A stretch of 64,000 nt of DNA from Haemophilus parainfluenzae (GTDB lineage: Bacteria > Pseudomonadota > Gammaproteobacteria > Enterobacterales > Pasteurellaceae): the NCBI RefSeq assembly GCF_036288925.1, contig NZ_CP127167.1, forward strand, positions 124,001-188,000, written 5' to 3'. The notes under the pieces were generated by a model, which saw only the letters and a list, made by a program, of their open reading frames with translations, made no database searches and had not been told where the DNA came from. Within the stretch, counting starts at the first letter, position 1; every line of letters starts with the position of its first letter. Position numbers and translations under genes: made by a program. This document shows, piece by piece, positions 61,561 to 64,000 of the stretch.

Positions 61561-62160
61561 ATGAAAGTAACAAACAAAATCAAAGCATTATCAACAATGA
61601 CGTTGGCCGCTGCAACATTATTTTTAGCGGGTTGCCAAGCGCAATCTAATACCTTAACTTTTACCCCTCAATCACCAACTGCATCAATGAATATCAACCA
61701 ATCAGCAGTGGTAACAGTTAATACCCGCGATTCTCGTCCACAACAAGAAATTGCAACTTATACTAAATCAGGTGAACTGATTAAATTAAACGCCTCACCA
61801 AGCGTGACTCAACTTTTCCAACAAGTGATGCAACAAAATTTAGTCAGCAAAGGTTTCCGTATTGGACAAGCGAATAATGCAAATGCTGGCGTAACTGTTG
61901 ATGTAAAAGAATTCAACGCTAAAGTTGAGCAAGGTAATTTACGTTATACCTTAAACAGCAAAATTCAAGCGGTTGTTTATGTACAAGGTCCACGCGGACA
62001 ATACAACAAAACCTTTAATGCGACCCGTTCACAATCTGGTGCATTTAATGCGAGCAATGATGAAATTCAAAAAGTGTTAGGCGAAACATTCAAAGATATT
62101 GTTAATAATATTTATCAAGATCAAGAGGTTACTAACGCAATTAATCAATATACCAATTAA
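61561..62160 (+). CDS. yajG: YajG-family lipoprotein
   Basis: A 199-residue lipoprotein: signal peptide ending TLFLAGC, then a YajG-like domain ([44 protein letters not shown]). Function not established; E. coli yajG lies beside bolA-ampG, and the bolA neighbour here agrees with that. Start after GAGGAAATT. Confidence 0.87.
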   Translation: MKVTNKIKALSTMTLAAATLFLAGCQAQSNTLTFTPQSPTASMNINQSAVVTVNTRDSRPQQEIATYTKSGELIKLNASPSVTQLFQQVMQQNLVSKGFRIGQANNANAGVTVDVKEFNAKVEQGNLRYTLNSKIQAVVYVQGPRGQYNKTFNATRSQSGAFNASNDEIQKVLGETFKDIVNNIYQDQEVTNAINQYTN

Positions 62161-62478
62161 TTAAAAGTACCGTGTCCTTTTCAATAATACTTGACGAAAG
62201 TGCCTTTCAAGCGTAACATTCGCCCGATTTTTTAACGAGAAGGACACACACTTTGGACAGTCATAGTCGATACCGAATATCGCTTTAGACTCTCGCCTCT
62301 TATCAGCGAGAGTTCGCTGGTAATCAACTTACCTTTCTTCGGCATCTTTTATCGAACGAAACCCATTTTTAAAATTTTAAAACATGAAAAATTTGACCGC
62401 ACTTTTCCCTAGTGCTCATTTCGTTTGATCTTTTTTGTTCACAGTTAGATCTTCATAATCCCAAAAGGAGTATGACCA
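62161..62478 (+). promoter_or_regulatory. Structured leader upstream of corA
   Basis: This 318-bp region has nested RNA structure. GTGTCCTTTTC (62172-62182) pairs with GAGAAGGACAC (62237-62247), enclosing a smaller stem (62190-62211). ACTCTCGC (62289-62296) pairs perfectly with GCGAGAGT (62306-62313). A possible leader peptide begins at TTG 62253 with AAGGA 8 nt upstream and reads DSHSRYRISL, ending at TAG 62286-62288 just before the last hairpin. Its ribosome site lies in the 3' arm of the first stem. A second mini-ORF (62384-62428, MKNLTALFPSAHFV) contains a USS. A leader peptide controls Salmonella corA; a similar role here is inference. Confidence 0.5.
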
Positions 62479-63426
62479 ATGATTAACGCTTTTGCCATTA
62501 ACGATTCCCGCTTGCTTCGTATTGATGACGAGCCGGCCGACCTCAGTTCTGCCATTTGGTTGGATTTGCTTGAGCCATCAGGGGAAGAGCGTGAAATGTT
62601 GCAAGAAGGCCTAGGCCAAAGTCTCGCCTCATTCCTCGAATTAGAAGACATCGAAGCATCGGCTCGTTTCTTTGAAGACGAGGATGGTTTACACTTGCAC
62701 TCATTCTTCTATTGTGAAGACGAAGAAAATTACGCTGACCTCGCAAGCGTAGCGTTTACTATTCGTGATGGGCGCTTATTTACCCTACGTGATCGTGAAT
62801 TACCGGCATTCCGTTTATATCGTATGCGTTCCCGTAGCCAGCGTTTATTAGAATGTAATGCATATGAAGTTTTGCTCGACTTATTTGAAACTAAAATTGA
62901 GCAATTAGCGGATGTTATTGAAAACGTCTATGCAGATTTAGAAAAATTAAGTCGTGTGATTTTAAACGGCACACAAGATGAAGCTTTCGATGAAGCCTTA
63001 AATACGCTAACCGAACAAGAAGATACCAGTTCTAAAGTGCGTTTGTGTTTGATGGATACACAACGCGCATTGGGTTTTTTGGTGCGTAAAACTCGCTTGC
63101 CTCCAAATCAATTGGAACAAGCACGTGAAATCTTACGAGATATCGAATCCTTGCAACCGCACAATGAGTCTTTATTCCAAAAAGTAAACTTTTTAATGCA
63201 GGCGGCGATGGGTTATATTAATATCGAGCAGAATAAAATCATGAAATTCTTCTCGATAGTGTCGGTCATGTTCCTACCGGCAACCCTTGTGGCATCCACT
63301 TACGGGATGAACTTTGACTTTATGCCAGAGCTACATTTTAAATATGGCTATCTAATGGCTATCGGCTTAATGATTGGTGCGGCAATTACGCCTTATATCT
63401 ATTTTAAACGGAAAGGTTGGTTATAA
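62479..63426 (+). CDS. corA: Magnesium/cobalt transporter CorA
   Basis: A 315-residue pentameric Mg2+ channel. An acidic cytosolic domain (residues 1-245) precedes two helices; the selectivity loop [11 protein letters not shown] with GMN at about 276-278 follows the first helix, and the C-terminus ends with the basic KRKGWL. Start ATG 62479 after AAGGAG. The stop overlaps the yggT start (TAATG). Confidence 0.96.
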   Translation: MINAFAINDSRLLRIDDEPADLSSAIWLDLLEPSGEEREMLQEGLGQSLASFLELEDIEASARFFEDEDGLHLHSFFYCEDEENYADLASVAFTIRDGRLFTLRDRELPAFRLYRMRSRSQRLLECNAYEVLLDLFETKIEQLADVIENVYADLEKLSRVILNGTQDEAFDEALNTLTEQEDTSSKVRLCLMDTQRALGFLVRKTRLPPNQLEQAREILRDIESLQPHNESLFQKVNFLMQAAMGYINIEQNKIMKFFSIVSVMFLPATLVASTYGMNFDFMPELHFKYGYLMAIGLMIGAAITPYIYFKRKGWL

Positions 63427-63971
63427 TGGAGATTTCCCAAACTGCGTTATTTTTAGGATCGATTATCGATCTGTACTGTTTAGTGTTAATTTTACGCACA
63501 TGGCTGCCTTTAGCGAACGTGGATTATTACAATCCCATTTCTCAATTTACGCTGAAATTAACCCAGCCGGTTATTGCGCCATTGCGTAAAGTTTTTCCTG
63601 TGGTAAGAAAAGTGGAAACCGCTGCACTGGTTTTAGTCTTCTTGCTTTGCGGATTAAAATCAGTTCTATTTGGCGGATTAAATCTCAACTACTTCCTACT
63701 ATTGGGCATATTAGGGCTAATTAAAAATATCGGTATAGCCATTTTCTATGTGTTAATCGCAGGTGCAATTTTAAGTTGGTTTAATCGTGGCAATAACCCT
63801 GCATTCTATGCGTTATATCAGCTGACTGAGCCAGTATTAAAACCAATTAAACGCATTTTACCCACAGTAGGCATGATTGATTTTTCACCGATGGTTATCG
63901 CCATTGTTCTGTTATTTTTGAATAATCTCTTTTACGACTACTTCCAGGGTTTATGGGTAATCGCCGCTTAA
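63426..63971 (+). CDS. yggT: YggT family integral membrane protein
   Basis: A 181-residue protein starting at ATG 63426, overlapping the corA stop by one base; the longer frame to 63417 reads back into corA. It has two YGGT repeats, each with paired helices and a P-x-L-x-P turn (LTQPVIAPLRKVFP and LTEPVLKPIKRILP). Function unclear; linked to osmotic or cell-division phenotypes in other bacteria. Its stop TAA overlaps a USS (63971-63979) that probably begins a terminator cut by the window edge. Confidence 0.9.
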   Translation: MEISQTALFLGSIIDLYCLVLILRTWLPLANVDYYNPISQFTLKLTQPVIAPLRKVFPVVRKVETAALVLVFLLCGLKSVLFGGLNLNYFLLLGILGLIKNIGIAIFYVLIAGAILSWFNRGNNPAFYALYQLTEPVLKPIKRILPTVGMIDFSPMVIAIVLLFLNNLFYDYFQGLWVIAA

Positions 63972-64000
63972 AGTGCGGTCAAAAATAACATTATTTTTCG

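Overview
This window looks like a chromosomal segment of a Haemophilus-type Pasteurellaceae species, probably in or near the H. parainfluenzae group; I cannot fix the species. The main evidence is the 9-bp Haemophilus uptake signal sequence (USS) AAGTGCGGT or its complement. I count roughly 27 exact copies by eye, for example at 10765, 18655, 19140, 19790, 20769, 24907, 26439, 28127, 32763, 45318, 49693, 49723, 54921, 54937 and 63971. The base composition is AT-rich, and the core genes (pnp-nlpI-deaD, nqrABCDEF, tatABC, rpsP-rimM-trmD-rplS) are of ordinary gammaproteobacterial type. No tRNA, rRNA or CRISPR array was seen.

Layout. 1-1460: the tail of a cupin protein and a cyuA-type cysteine desulfidase. 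1611-10574: a tightly packed four-gene minus-strand operon, read as SNF2-type helicase, DUF4391 protein, type III Mod and type III Res; this is a defence locus. 10880-12154: a thiosulfate uptake pair (tsuA/tsuB type). 12393-12869: an unknown lipoprotein. 13275-18010: a complete type I secretion apparatus (TolC-like, ABC, HlyD-like) with no recognisable substrate gene, abutted by a decayed IS3-family element at 18020-19122. 19171-26640: yhcH, pnp with a structured leader, nlpI, deaD, mltF and a small basic ORF. 26699-30307: a haemoglobin-receptor locus (hmbR-like receptor plus a surface lipoprotein) scrambled by an internal inversion. 30372-37587: raiA, a glycine-riboswitch-controlled alanine/glycine symporter gene, tkt, ytjB/serB, yajQ and a small exported protein. 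37626-39295: a hipBA toxin-antitoxin operon with four regularly spaced operators, followed by a second IS3-family remnant (39389-40213). 40231-64000: core genes argH, rho, the rpsP operon, gdhA, hemB, tatABC, betT, mnmA, a tautomerase gene, nqrM-apbE, nqrABCDEF, bolA, yajG, corA and yggT.

The most striking observation is at 26699-30307. The 5' half of the receptor gene is on the minus strand and runs into the 3' half of the lipoprotein gene. The 5' half of the lipoprotein gene is on the plus strand and runs into the 3' half of the receptor gene. Flipping the interval between two CGA trinucleotides (27498-27500 on the minus strand, 29099-29101 on the plus strand) restores both reading frames at once, giving a 766-residue receptor and a 383-residue lipoprotein transcribed divergently from a common promoter region with a plausible Fur site. 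In the orientation given, both genes are off.

Other points are a four-copy hipBA operator array with an exact 28-bp period, a long-range stem at the predicted 5' end of the pnp transcript, a structured corA leader with a possible leader peptide, and inverted USS pairs used as terminators, two of them sharing the same loop.
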